Shown: positions 1 through 7,648, counted from the stretch's first letter. The stretch: 22,005 bases of DNA from CAZWSE01 sp964636575 (GCA_964636575.1 CAZWSE010000059.1:1-22005); one strand, 5' to 3'. Notes: generated by a model not told the origin, from the sequence alone. Numbers and translations are program-made.

Positions 1-35
1 GTTTGTTGCTCATCGTAGCCACCGAGGAGTGGACG

Positions 36-390
36 ATGAGAAAGACAACGAAGAGCCCTGGCGAGAAGATCGTCAAAGCCATCAAACGCGCCTCGCGCAA
101 ACACTATTCTTAAGAAGAGAAGATCAGGATCGTGTTGGATGGCCTGCGCGGTAAGAACAGTATTGCCAAGCTGTGCCGTCATGATGGGATTTCATAGGGC
201 ATCTATCACAAGTGATCCAAGAACTATACGGACTGCTGAGGGAACGCCATCGGCCCAAGTGACCGATAACAGGGGAAGAAGCGGCTGGCTGGTGACAAGG
301 CGCGTGCTGCGAACACCGATGAAGAGAAAGAAACGCGCCGGCAGGCCATGACCCTCAAGGAGGTGGTTGCGGAGCAAAGTCGTTTTCGCC
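36..390 (+). pseudogene. Decayed IS3-family transposase OrfA
   Basis: An ATG at 36, preceded by a GAGGAG ribosome-binding site, opens a frame reading MRKTTKSPGEKIVKAIKRA, a typical N-terminus of IS3-family OrfA helix-turn-helix proteins. The frame stops at a TAA at 111-113. Beyond it the same frame keeps recognisable OrfA sequence (EEKIRIVLDGLRG, then IAKLCRHDGIS), then a TAG, GIYHK and a TGA. Further on it shows KRLAGDKARAANTDEE and finally LKEVVAEQ, matching the end of the OrfA leucine-zipper region. Several in-frame stops make it non-functional. No OrfB follows and I see no terminal inverted repeat inside the window, so the left tip may lie outside it. Its OrfA type differs from the IS remnant at the right edge, so the two are not copies of one element. 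Confidence 0.8.
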
Positions 391-486
391 ACCCTTTTAC
401 ACCTCAAATATTTGACTGGTCTTAAGAGACATGCCGCTTGGTCGATCTTCAGACGTTCAGAAGAGCTCAGTCTGCGCCAATTTAGG

Positions 487-506
487 AGGTCTAAAGCTTA
501 AGACCT
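487..506. repeat. Inverted repeat near the 3' end of the minus-strand regulator
   Basis: AGGTCT and AGACCT flank an eight-base loop that itself contains AAGCTT, giving an almost complete dyad. It lies about 100 bases beyond the stop codon of the minus-strand LuxR-type gene and could end its transcript, but no T-tract follows on either strand. The rest of 390-604 shows nothing I can name. Confidence 0.3.
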
Positions 507-604
507 GTTTCAGACCCTCTCATATCTGACGAAGCACATCAGAAAACTGTTTCCAAACGAGGTTGCGCCCCTCAGAATGATATCAGCGCTAGCATTAGAC
601 GCGT

Positions 605-1258
605 TCAATTCTGGTCGGGACTTAGAAGAGAGCTAGCCCAAATAGCGGCTTGAGTACGATTGCGCAGGCCGGTTTTCTGGAAGATTGATCTCAGATGCGC
701 TTTGACAGTGGAGTCACTAATGTCAAACTGTCTTGCGATCTCTTTGTTCGAAAACCCTTTGTGAACCTTTAGCAAAATTGTGAGTTCTCGTTCAGACAAA
801 AGATCACTCGCCGCGTTTGATACGCCATCCAACAGGTTTTGGGCCATGAAACCATTCTGTCCCGAAAGGGCTTGTTGTTTCTGATGAACAACGTTGAAAC
901 CGTGGGATACGATTTGAAGCGCAGAAATCAGAACGTCGACCGGCTTGTCGTCTGCGATAATTGCATTGGCAGTCCCATTCAGAGCATCGCAGATTTTATC
1001 AACCTCGCTTTGCACACATAGAACGACGATCCCCACATTGGGATAAGCTAAGCCAATCGCTTCAAGCGCGTTGATTTCGACACTGTTTGCCGTCGCCAAG
1101 TGCACAACCAGAATATCGCAACCCTCTAGCGCCTGATCAGAATGAAGCTCTTGGTGGCCCGCAACCAAATTGTGGCCGTTCGCGACGACAGCTGCCTTAA
1201 CGAGATCAGTAAAAAGGGCATTTTGCGCGGCGATAACAATGTTAAGTGGGCTCTCCAA
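605..1258 (-). CDS. LuxR/NarL-type transcription regulator with pseudo-receiver domain
   Basis: This 217-residue protein has the two-domain plan of NarL/FixJ-type regulators. Residues 5-125 align by eye with a receiver fold (VIAAQNALF near the start, CDILVVHL at about 47-54). Residues 152-212 are a clear LuxR-type helix-turn-helix (LLSERELTILL, SNKEIARQFDISDSTVKAHL, IFQKTGLRNRTQAAIWA). The receiver lacks its chemistry. The paired acidic residues are Ala-Gln (10-11), the phospho-acceptor Asp is His53, and the conserved Lys near residue 102 is missing. It is therefore unlikely to be switched by a histidine kinase. CsgD and VpsT, matrix regulators with atypical receivers, are possible analogues (inference from family knowledge). 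The start is TTG, chosen because GGGAG lies six bases upstream and no in-frame ATG precedes it before a stop. It is transcribed away from the other regulator. Confidence 0.85.
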   Translation of the reverse strand: MESPLNIVIAAQNALFTDLVKAAVVANGHNLVAGHQELHSDQALEGCDILVVHLATANSVEINALEAIGLAYPNVGIVVLCVQSEVDKICDALNGTANAIIADDKPVDVLISALQIVSHGFNVVHQKQQALSGQNGFMAQNLLDGVSNAASDLLSERELTILLKVHKGFSNKEIARQFDISDSTVKAHLRSIFQKTGLRNRTQAAIWASSLLSPDQN

Positions 1259-1299
1259 CGACAGCTCCCTGAAATCAATTTTTAAAAACGGTATTCTAA

Positions 1300-1330
1300 A
1301 ATATACTCGTGCCTAGCATGAACCTCGCAA
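1300..1330 (-). promoter_or_regulatory. Possible promoter of the minus-strand LuxR-type gene
   Basis: On the minus strand TTGCGA (1325-1330) and TATATT (1300-1305) are separated by 19 bases, about 40 bases before the TTG start. The spacing is longer than ideal, so this is only a candidate. Confidence 0.25.
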
Positions 1331-1540
1331 CTTTTCCACAACTTAAGTCATTGATGAAACGATCTTCTTCTTGGACAGATCACTTTTTTCGCCGTCCGAG
1401 CCTGCGAGACTCATAGCCAAAGGGACAAAAATTGACGTTAGGTCAGCGCCTGCCTGCCTTTACCTGCCCTTAAGGCTTAGTCCTAAAGCATTATTATCGG
1501 CAAGAACCCGCCTCCACCCAGTCCAAAAGGAGTAAATCCT

Positions 1541-1573
1541 ATGCGCGAGAGACAGGCGTTTACGTTCTGTTAA
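1541..1573 (+). CDS. Possible 10-residue leader ORF upstream of second LuxR-type gene
   Basis: A strong AGGAG (1528-1532) sits eight bases before an ATG that encodes only MRERQAFTFC before TAA. It is in the same frame as the downstream LuxR-type gene, 64 bases before that gene's likely ATG. It could be a regulatory leader peptide, or the original start of the regulator cut off by a nonsense mutation. The ribosome site here is better than the one at the downstream ATG. Upstream, 1259-1540 is the divergent control region between the two regulators; no other coding sequence was recognised there. Confidence 0.4.
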   Translation: MRERQAFTFC

Positions 1574-1636
1574 CCTCGATTGGTATCAACGATTTTCCCG
1601 ACTGCTCGGGGCAAATTTTTTTTAAGGCTGGGTATA

Positions 1637-2698
1637 ATGGACGACTGGGGGACAGCGCAATTTTCGCGCTCCGCACATTATCGTTCGAGGGTTCTCGAAC
1701 GATTTTTAACAGACATCTCGACCTTTGCGACTGCTCTTTTCGATTGTGGCGGTCAGCATGTTTCCTTGACCACGATTGCATCCGCAAATCCGGGCAAGGA
1801 CAAAATTGCTGCCGGCCCTGCTCAGGCGCCGGAGGCCAGAGAAATCGTACAGCGCGGCAGGCTCATTGAGCTTAGTCCGCAAGACGCAGATCAGCTTGGC
1901 TTGTCAACGGGCAACGATCCGACATCGCGATCGTCATCTGTCGCCCGTTGGCATTTGATGAGCCTTGAACTTGAAAGCGGGTTTTGCGACAGACTTGCGC
2001 TTCAGCTGGACCAGCAAGAAGACACGCTATTGACAGAGAATTACCTGTCGCGCATTTGGCCGATACTTCGAGAAGACTGTCTGAAAGAAGCTTACGCCAG
2101 CCAGACTGGAACGCCGCCAACGGCCGGTTGGTCGCTGCTGGACAAAGTTCACATCGCCGTATTTGTGCTCGACGAAAAGGGCTTGATGTACCGCCTAAAT
2201 CTTGCTGCGAGAACAGTTTTGCGTGACGGGAATATCTTGCGACGCGGAAAAGGCGGCATATTTGCAAGTAACACCACGAGCACGAATGAGTTTCGTAGTG
2301 CGCTAAAGATTCTTGGATCGGAGCCGAGTGCGGAAACCGCCGACAAAGTTGTTTTCCTACGCGACCAAAGCAACGATCAAAGAGTTCCTCTAACACTCGA
2401 ACGATATTACCACGAAGGAAAGCCGACGCGGTTCATCGTCGCCACGTTGCCAATTTCACCAAGCAACGACCGAGTGCAAACGCTGGCGAAAAGCCTTGGC
2501 CTGACCGCTTCGGAAGCAAAGGTTGCAGCGCTTATTCAACGCGGGCTGTCAAACAAAGATGCGGCTGCGCTGGCTGGCCTGAAAGAGCAGACTTTTAACA
2601 CCTATGCCAAACGTGTCTTGGGCAAACTGGACGTTAAGTGCCGCTCTGAAATGGCACGACTGCTGACCTGGCAAGCATCAGGAGGGCCGATGCAATGA
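1637..2698 (+). CDS. LuxR-family transcription regulator with PAS-like middle domain
   Basis: From ATG 1637 this is a 353-residue protein. The C-terminal 288-345 region is a LuxR-type helix-turn-helix (LTASEAKVAALIQRGLSNKD, then QTFNTYAKRVLGKLDV). Residues 166-210 resemble the PAS-like segment of many proteobacterial HTH regulators (LLDKVHIAVFVLDEKGLMY, then NLAARTVL). Residues 1-160 have no family I can name. Ligand and targets are unknown. I chose ATG 1637 because AAGG lies nine bases upstream. A TTG at 1580 would add 19 residues, and an ATG at 1541 with a strong ribosome site is in frame but interrupted by TAA 1571-1573. Its TGA overlaps the next ATG (ATGA at 2695), so the downstream membrane protein is translationally coupled. 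It probably controls the matrix genes next to it (inference). Confidence 0.8.
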   Translation: MDDWGTAQFSRSAHYRSRVLERFLTDISTFATALFDCGGQHVSLTTIASANPGKDKIAAGPAQAPEAREIVQRGRLIELSPQDADQLGLSTGNDPTSRSSSVARWHLMSLELESGFCDRLALQLDQQEDTLLTENYLSRIWPILREDCLKEAYASQTGTPPTAGWSLLDKVHIAVFVLDEKGLMYRLNLAARTVLRDGNILRRGKGGIFASNTTSTNEFRSALKILGSEPSAETADKVVFLRDQSNDQRVPLTLERYYHEGKPTRFIVATLPISPSNDRVQTLAKSLGLTASEAKVAALIQRGLSNKDAAALAGLKEQTFNTYAKRVLGKLDVKCRSEMARLLTWQASGGPMQ

Positions 2699-3231
2699 AC
2701 AAGATAAACCGAAAAGATGAGATCGAGATTGATTCCAAGGTCGATCAAGATGAGGAACCGACGGTCGAAGAGAACGTCGAAGAGAAAACTGGCACGTCCA
2801 GACCAAACGCAGCATCTGATCCCCTAAAGACAGATAGTCATGATCAAGTTGCGACGCGCAGGGATTTGATTGAACTGCACAAGCGCATGGTCGACATGTT
2901 CAAAACACTGTCGACAGGGCTGACCGCACTAACCACCGAAAAAGCCGAGAAAGACCGAGCTACGCTGAGTGCGCGCATTGATGAAATGGAACGGTCTTTG
3001 AACACGATGGAAGGCATGGTGCGCATTGAGATGGTGCCCCAATTCAGAACCGTATTGAACGAAGCTTTGGAAGAGCGCGACATAGGATCACCGTCAAGAC
3101 TGGGACAACGCCTCTTTTTGGCCGCGTTGGCTGTGGCCTGCGTAACAGCCGGCGTGATTTGGTCTGCAGATATCTCTGCGGCTTGGACAGCTGCGCTCGA
3201 CTACGGACAGAATTTGTTAACACAAAATTAA
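2695..3231 (+). CDS. Small C-tail-anchored coiled-coil membrane protein, unknown function
   Basis: I do not recognise a family for this 178-residue protein. Residues 1-50 are very acidic and look disordered. Residues 52-128 are charged and heptad-like, suggesting a coiled coil or long helices (RRDLIELHKRMVDMFKTL, TLSARIDEMERSL). Residues 139-157 form one hydrophobic membrane span, followed by about 20 residues. The predicted topology is a cytoplasmic coiled coil anchored near the C-terminus. It starts within the stop of the LuxR-type gene (ATGA), with GGAGG inside that gene's last codons, so the two are co-translated. That suggests a membrane partner or sequestering factor for the regulator, but this is inference. 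It precedes the RTX gene on the same strand by 144 bases. Confidence 0.75.
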   Translation: MNKINRKDEIEIDSKVDQDEEPTVEENVEEKTGTSRPNAASDPLKTDSHDQVATRRDLIELHKRMVDMFKTLSTGLTALTTEKAEKDRATLSARIDEMERSLNTMEGMVRIEMVPQFRTVLNEALEERDIGSPSRLGQRLFLAALAVACVTAGVIWSADISAAWTAALDYGQNLLTQN

Positions 3232-3285
3232 CGATTGTTCCCATTTGGGGGCATTTCGAATGAAGCGAATCGAATTTGGTAAGAG

Positions 3286-3353
3286 CTGGGGGGAATTTTC
3301 CCCGTTCATGTGACCCTTGAGGGTCTGTGCGAAAGCTAGGTCGATTTTCGACC
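3286..3353 (+). promoter_or_regulatory. Structured leader of the RTX gene (three hairpins)
   Basis: Three perfect short hairpins lie in a row before the RTX ribosome site. They are GGGGA/TCCCC around 3290-3302, GACCC-TTGA-GGGTC at 3312-3325, and GGTCGA-TTT-TCGACC at 3339-3353. The last is followed shortly by a run of five Ts, so it could act as an attenuator or fold over the GGAG at 3363-3366. The ligand or signal, if any, is unknown, and no known riboswitch class was recognised. Confidence 0.4.
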
Positions 3354-3375
3354 ACAATTTTTGGAGTATTAAAAA

Positions 3376-5709
3376 ATGGCAAAATTTGAACCATGGGAAA
3401 TTTGCGATCCCGAATTTGAACAGCCCGATCTGTCAAAAGAAGCGGGCAACAATGCCGTAACGGGCACCGGTACGGTTGGTGACGATGCGGTTGACCTGCG
3501 CCTTCCTGGCTCGCCTGACAATTACAAGGGTGACATTGGCGCGGATATCATCGTTGGTAACGCTGACAACAACAAACTCGAAGGCGAAAGCGGCGAGGAC
3601 ACCATCTGGGGTTGGGACGGCGATGACTATATCGACGGCGGCGACCATGATGATCTTCTATATGGCGATGATGCCACGTCTGATGGTAACACCGTTGGCG
3701 ACCCTGATCTCGATGACGGCAATGACCTTATGTATGGTGGTGCTGGCAATGATGAAATCTGGGGCGAAGGTGGCAACGATGACATCGATGGCCAGTCCGG
3801 CAACGATTTGATCAACGCTGGTATCGGCGACGACGAAGTTCTCGGCGGCACAGGAAACGACACAATTTACGGCGAAGCTGGCAATGACGTCATCATGGGT
3901 GACGACAACGACGGCAACCAGTTCAATGATGGAAGCGACATCATCTACGCGGGTTCCGGCGATGACTGCGTTGACGGCGAAGGCGGGAATGATCACATCT
4001 TTGGTGAAGCTGGCAACGATACGCTTTACGGCAACTCCGGCAACGATGACATCGACGGCGGGTCCGGCGATGACCGAATTTCCGGTGGCACTGGCGAAGA
4101 CTATATCGTTGGTGGGTCCGGCAATGACGAAATCTTCGGCGACATCCGTCAGGGCACGAACACCGATCTCGATATCGGGTCCGACACATGGTCCGGTCGT
4201 AAGTTCGAGTTCATCGGAAACGCAGACGTTATCTTTGGTGGCACCGGCGATGACTATATCGACGGCGGCGCAGGTAACGACGATCTCTTCGGTGAAGAAG
4301 GCGAAGATCGCATCTTTGGTGGCCGTGGCCGCGACCTGATCTCGGGTGGTGCATCGGACGATACTATCAATGGCGGACATAGCCATGACACCATCTACGG
4401 TGGGTCTGGCGATGACTGGATCCTTGGTGCAGCTGGTAACGATACCATCTACGCAGACAATGGGTTTGGTGCGGCGAACGGCCTGACCGCACAGTTCTCT
4501 CCGGTTTCTGTTGATCATCCGGCCACCCCTTCCCCTGACGAAGGCGGCGATGGCTGTGATGTTGTCCAAGGTGGCGGCGGCCATGACACGATCTACGGTG
4601 AAGATCGTCATGACGAGCTATACGGCAACAACGGCAACGACCTGATGTACGGTGGCGGCGGTGACGACCTGATGAAGGGCGGCAACGGACGCGACACCAT
4701 GTACGGCGAAGAAGGCGATGATGACATGGCCGGCAACGATGGCGCCGATTACATGGATGGCGGCGCTGGCAATGACACCATGTATGGCGGCAAAGGCAAC
4801 GACTCCATGTATGGCCGTGACGGTGATGACTGGATGTCCGGTCAACAAGGTCACGACTACATGCACGGCGGCGATGGCAATGACACCATGTACGGTGGCA
4901 AAGGCAACGACTCCATGCACGGCGATGCCGGAAACGACTACATGGAAGGCAACGAAGGCAGCGACTACATGCACGGTAACGACGGCGATGACACCATGTC
5001 TGGTGGCTCCGGCGGCGACTCCATGTATGGCGATGCCGGAAACGACAGCATGGCCGGCAACGATGGCGACGACTACATGGAAGGCAACGACGGCAACGAC
5101 ATCATGGATGGCGGCGCTGACGATGACCGCATGTACGGCGGCGACGGAAACGATACCGTTTCTGGTGGCACCGGTGATGACTGTGTCCATGGCGACGCCG
5201 GAAACGACGCACTGTTCGGCAACGACGGGGACGATGACATTGACGGTGGTACCGGCGATGACACGCTCGACGGTGGGGACGGCGACGACTACCTCTGGGG
5301 TGGCGAAGGCGACGATGAACTGACAGGTGGCGCCGGTGGCGACGTCTTCGAAGTGCATCTGACCTGGGATGGCGCATCGTTCTCATCAACGGATGGGCAG
5401 GACACTGTCACCGACTTTGACTTCCTGAACGACAACGATCTGCTGACCTTCATCATTGATGATTTGACAGGTGGCACCAGCGATACAAGCGCCTTCGAGG
5501 CCTTGAACGCTGCGACACTTGTCACCGACAATGGTGCAGACACAGTTGTGAATGTTGGAGGTACTCAAATCACGCTGGAAGGTATTTCAGCCGGAGCACC
5601 GTTCAACTTCGCGTCGCTTGAGCAGATCAACGACTACACAGACGGCAACTACCTCTATGAGGCCGTTGACATCATCGTCAACGATGCCGGAATCGGCGGG
5701 TTCGCCTAA
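3376..5709 (+). CDS. Secreted all-repeat RTX calcium-binding protein with methionine ladder
   Basis: This 777-residue acidic protein is built from roughly 55 RTX nonapeptides (GGxGxDxUx type), each repeat able to contribute to calcium binding in a parallel beta-roll. Residues 1-60 form a short non-repetitive head (MAKFEPWEICDPEFE). Residues about 70-656 are repeats, interrupted by short acidic or Pro-rich inserts near 100, 180, 260 and 375. Residues 657-777 are a non-repetitive tail with TDFDFLNDNDLLTF and GGTQITLEGI, typical of type I secretion C-terminal target domains. No Sec signal, protease, lipase or pore-forming domain is visible, so a structural or adhesive matrix role is likelier than toxicity. 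Residues 423-593 are 19 exact nonapeptides all with Met in the hydrophobic position. Four cysteines are present, unusual for the family. The start has GGAG nine bases upstream. The exporter genes follow directly. Confidence 0.93.
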   Translation: MAKFEPWEICDPEFEQPDLSKEAGNNAVTGTGTVGDDAVDLRLPGSPDNYKGDIGADIIVGNADNNKLEGESGEDTIWGWDGDDYIDGGDHDDLLYGDDATSDGNTVGDPDLDDGNDLMYGGAGNDEIWGEGGNDDIDGQSGNDLINAGIGDDEVLGGTGNDTIYGEAGNDVIMGDDNDGNQFNDGSDIIYAGSGDDCVDGEGGNDHIFGEAGNDTLYGNSGNDDIDGGSGDDRISGGTGEDYIVGGSGNDEIFGDIRQGTNTDLDIGSDTWSGRKFEFIGNADVIFGGTGDDYIDGGAGNDDLFGEEGEDRIFGGRGRDLISGGASDDTINGGHSHDTIYGGSGDDWILGAAGNDTIYADNGFGAANGLTAQFSPVSVDHPATPSPDEGGDGCDVVQGGGGHDTIYGEDRHDELYGNNGNDLMYGGGGDDLMKGGNGRDTMYGEEGDDDMAGNDGADYMDGGAGNDTMYGGKGNDSMYGRDGDDWMSGQQGHDYMHGGDGNDTMYGGKGNDSMHGDAGNDYMEGNEGSDYMHGNDGDDTMSGGSGGDSMYGDAGNDSMAGNDGDDYMEGNDGNDIMDGGADDDRMYGGDGNDTVSGGTGDDCVHGDAGNDALFGNDGDDDIDGGTGDDTLDGGDGDDYLWGGEGDDELTGGAGGDVFEVHLTWDGASFSSTDGQDTVTDFDFLNDNDLLTFIIDDLTGGTSDTSAFEALNAATLVTDNGADTVVNVGGTQITLEGISAGAPFNFASLEQINDYTDGNYLYEAVDIIVNDAGIGGFA
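4642..5154 (+). repeat. 19 tandem 27-bp RTX repeats with Met at position 2
   Basis: Nineteen consecutive 27-base units, with no indel, each encode xMxGxxGxD-like nonapeptides. ATG occupies the second codon in every unit (YMDGGAGND, TMYGGKGND, SMYGRDGDD and so on). The seven units after it and nearly all units before it carry Ile, Leu or Val there. Near-identical sub-blocks (TMYGGKGND followed by SMYG or SMHG) show local duplication. Confidence 0.9.
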
Positions 5710-5716
5710 ACGACTT

Positions 5717-5748
5717 AGATGTCGCGGGATTATTTACCCGCGGCATCT
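5717..5748 (+). terminator. Strong hairpin between the RTX gene and its exporter
   Basis: A stem of about 12 base pairs (GATGTCGCGGG pairing with CCCGCGGCATC, one G-U pair, plus an outer A-T) closes an eight-base AT-rich loop, eight bases after the RTX stop. There is no T-tract, so partial termination, RNA end protection or processing are all possible. It would let the abundant RTX mRNA exceed that of the exporter. The rest of 5749-5896 holds no recognised gene. Confidence 0.5.
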
Positions 5749-5896
5749 GCACGGGGAAGATGTCCGGTCTGGGCACCAACAGATCGGGCGTTTTCGGGCC
5801 CTAGCTCAGGGTCCTCGTTGGGCTTACCCGGCCACCACGTCGAACCTTGGGTTAGGGCGTCGTCATTTTTAGTTACGCAAGAATTAAGGCCAAATT

Positions 5897-7648
5897 ATGA
5901 GTAAAACGAAACTGTTTAGCGGTCAGAAAAACTTGATAACTGCGATATTTGTCGCCAGTTTCTTCGCGAACCTGCTGGTTTTGACGGCGCCTCTTTACAT
6001 GCTGCAACTGTTCTCACGGGTGATGAGTTCTGGCAGCACGTCCACCTTAGTGGTTCTGACAACCGGTGCCTGTTTGGCGCTGGTTTTCTACTTTTTGTTC
6101 GATGCCGTCAGACAAAGGCTGGCATCCCGCTTGGGAACGCGCCTTGAGTCGCAACATGGTGATACCGTCATTTCGGTATTGGTCCAGTCGGCCTCCGCCA
6201 CGGACAAGCGCGGTGTCCAACCCGTGCGCGACCTGCAAGAGATACGCGCTTTCGTGACAGGGCCTGCATTTATCGCCTTGCTGGATGCGCCTTGGTCTAT
6301 TTTCTTTGTTGGCATCATCTTTATGTTCCACCCGATGCTCGGCTGGATTTCACTGGTGGGTATCCTTGTTCTTTTGATGTTGGGCATAGCGAACGAGTAT
6401 TTTGGGCGCAGTCGCAACGAAGACGCATCCAAAGCCGGTCTCCAAGCCAACGCTTTGGTTGAAGAAATGGTGCGGAACTCCGATGTGGTGCGTGCCATGG
6501 GCAAAAGCCCTGCCCTTGTTGGTCGGTGGCAGAAAAGAGCATTTGCATCGATGCAAGCAAGCACGCAGGTCGTCGACCGCGTCGGTCTGCTCAGCTCCTT
6601 TGCGAAATTCGTGCGTCTGATATTGCAGATTGGTATTCTCTGCGCCGGTGTGCTGCTTGTCCTCAGCGGTGACATTACGCCAGGGGTCATGATTGCAACA
6701 TCCATACTTTTAAGCCGAGCAGCGGCGCCTATTGAACAGTCCATCGCAGGATGGCGGTCTTTGATGAGCGCTGGCTTGGCGCGCAAACGTTTGAACCTTT
6801 TGTTCGCATCTATCGAAGACGGCGACCGGCCCTTAGAGATGCCCGAACCTGATGGGCGTCTCACAGTTGAAAACGCAACAATCGTCGTGCCTGAAAACCA
6901 GAACCCATTGATCTTCGACGTCTCGTTTGAGTTGCGCCCAGGCGACTCACTTGGTGTCATAGGGTCAAGCGGGTCGGGCAAAACCACCCTCGCCCGCGCC
7001 TTGGTCGGTTTGCAACCCTTGTCCCGTGGCTACATTCGGATGGATGACATTGCCCTCACAGACTGGCCTGCTGATCAGATCGGAAAGTACATTGGATTTC
7101 TCCCCCAAAGGGTCGAGCTCTTTGATGGTACCATTGCCGAAAACATCGCAATGATGGACGAGAATGCCGAACCGGCCGAGGTTGTCGCTGCCGCCAAAAA
7201 GGCCGCTGTACATAACCTGATTGTGTCCCTTCCCGGCGGCTATAACGCAGAAGTCGGGTTGCGCGGTGAATTGTTGTCTGCGGGCCAACGGCAGCGCATC
7301 GGTCTTGCCCGTGCGTTCTATGGCGAGAAGCGTTTGATCGTTCTGGACGAGCCAAACGCCAATCTGGATCCCGCCGGCGAAGAGGCTTTGGCAGCGGCCA
7401 TTTCCAATGCGACCGATGCAGGGGCGGTCGTCATCGTCGTGACACATCGCCTGAATGTCCTGCGCAACATGACCTATGCAAGTCTTATGCAAGATGGCCG
7501 AATGGCTAAATTCGGCAAAGCACGTGCAATCGTAGACGCTTCTGCGAAAGCCATGTCTCCAACTGAAATGAGTGATCCCAAAGTTACGCCGTTCCGCAGC
7601 GTCGCAAAACGCAACGCAGACCGTGACAAGCAAGAGGTGGCCCAATGA
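5897..7648 (+). CDS. Type I secretion ABC transporter (permease-ATPase, PrtD/HasD type)
   Basis: This 583-residue inner-membrane half-transporter powers type I secretion. Residues 12-285 are the membrane domain, with spans near 13-35, 52-70, 130-165 and 240-272. Residues 320-560 are the ATPase, with Walker A GSSGSGKT (356-363), a Q-loop FLPQ (401-404), signature LSAGQ (460-464), Walker B LIVLDE (480-485) and switch His517 (THRLN). The lack of an N-terminal C39 peptidase-like domain fits the PrtD/HasD branch, which exports proteins with uncleaved C-terminal RTX signals. The start has AAGG seven bases upstream. It overlaps the HlyD-family gene by ATGA, so they form one operon. The obvious substrate is the RTX protein encoded just upstream. 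Confidence 0.93.
   Translation: MSKTKLFSGQKNLITAIFVASFFANLLVLTAPLYMLQLFSRVMSSGSTSTLVVLTTGACLALVFYFLFDAVRQRLASRLGTRLESQHGDTVISVLVQSASATDKRGVQPVRDLQEIRAFVTGPAFIALLDAPWSIFFVGIIFMFHPMLGWISLVGILVLLMLGIANEYFGRSRNEDASKAGLQANALVEEMVRNSDVVRAMGKSPALVGRWQKRAFASMQASTQVVDRVGLLSSFAKFVRLILQIGILCAGVLLVLSGDITPGVMIATSILLSRAAAPIEQSIAGWRSLMSAGLARKRLNLLFASIEDGDRPLEMPEPDGRLTVENATIVVPENQNPLIFDVSFELRPGDSLGVIGSSGSGKTTLARALVGLQPLSRGYIRMDDIALTDWPADQIGKYIGFLPQRVELFDGTIAENIAMMDENAEPAEVVAAAKKAAVHNLIVSLPGGYNAEVGLRGELLSAGQRQRIGLARAFYGEKRLIVLDEPNANLDPAGEEALAAAISNATDAGAVVIVVTHRLNVLRNMTYASLMQDGRMAKFGKARAIVDASAKAMSPTEMSDPKVTPFRSVAKRNADRDKQEVAQ

Noticed and set aside
139..351. 70-codon plus-strand frame at the left edge
   Set aside because: It is out of frame with the recognisable OrfA relic and its product resembles no protein; it only exists because the relic has decayed.
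3658..4611. Long minus-strand open frame (317 codons) inside the RTX gene
   Set aside because: It is the mirror of the Gly/Asp-rich 27-base repeats; its Val/Ile/Ala-rich repetitive product and lack of a ribosome site mark it as a shadow.
4642..5154. 27-base periodic repeats considered as a CRISPR array
   Set aside because: There are no spacers of unique sequence; the units are contiguous, vary at codon positions and encode RTX nonapeptides.
4618..5358. Second long minus-strand open frame (246 codons) inside the RTX gene
   Set aside because: Same cause: repeat periodicity in multiples of three keeps an antisense frame open. The plus-strand frame carries all the recognisable motifs.
3376..5709. 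RTX protein as a pore-forming toxin or serralysin protease
   Set aside because: No HExxH zinc site, no hydrophobic pore helices, no lipase motif and no acyltransferase gene nearby; the protein is nearly all repeat.
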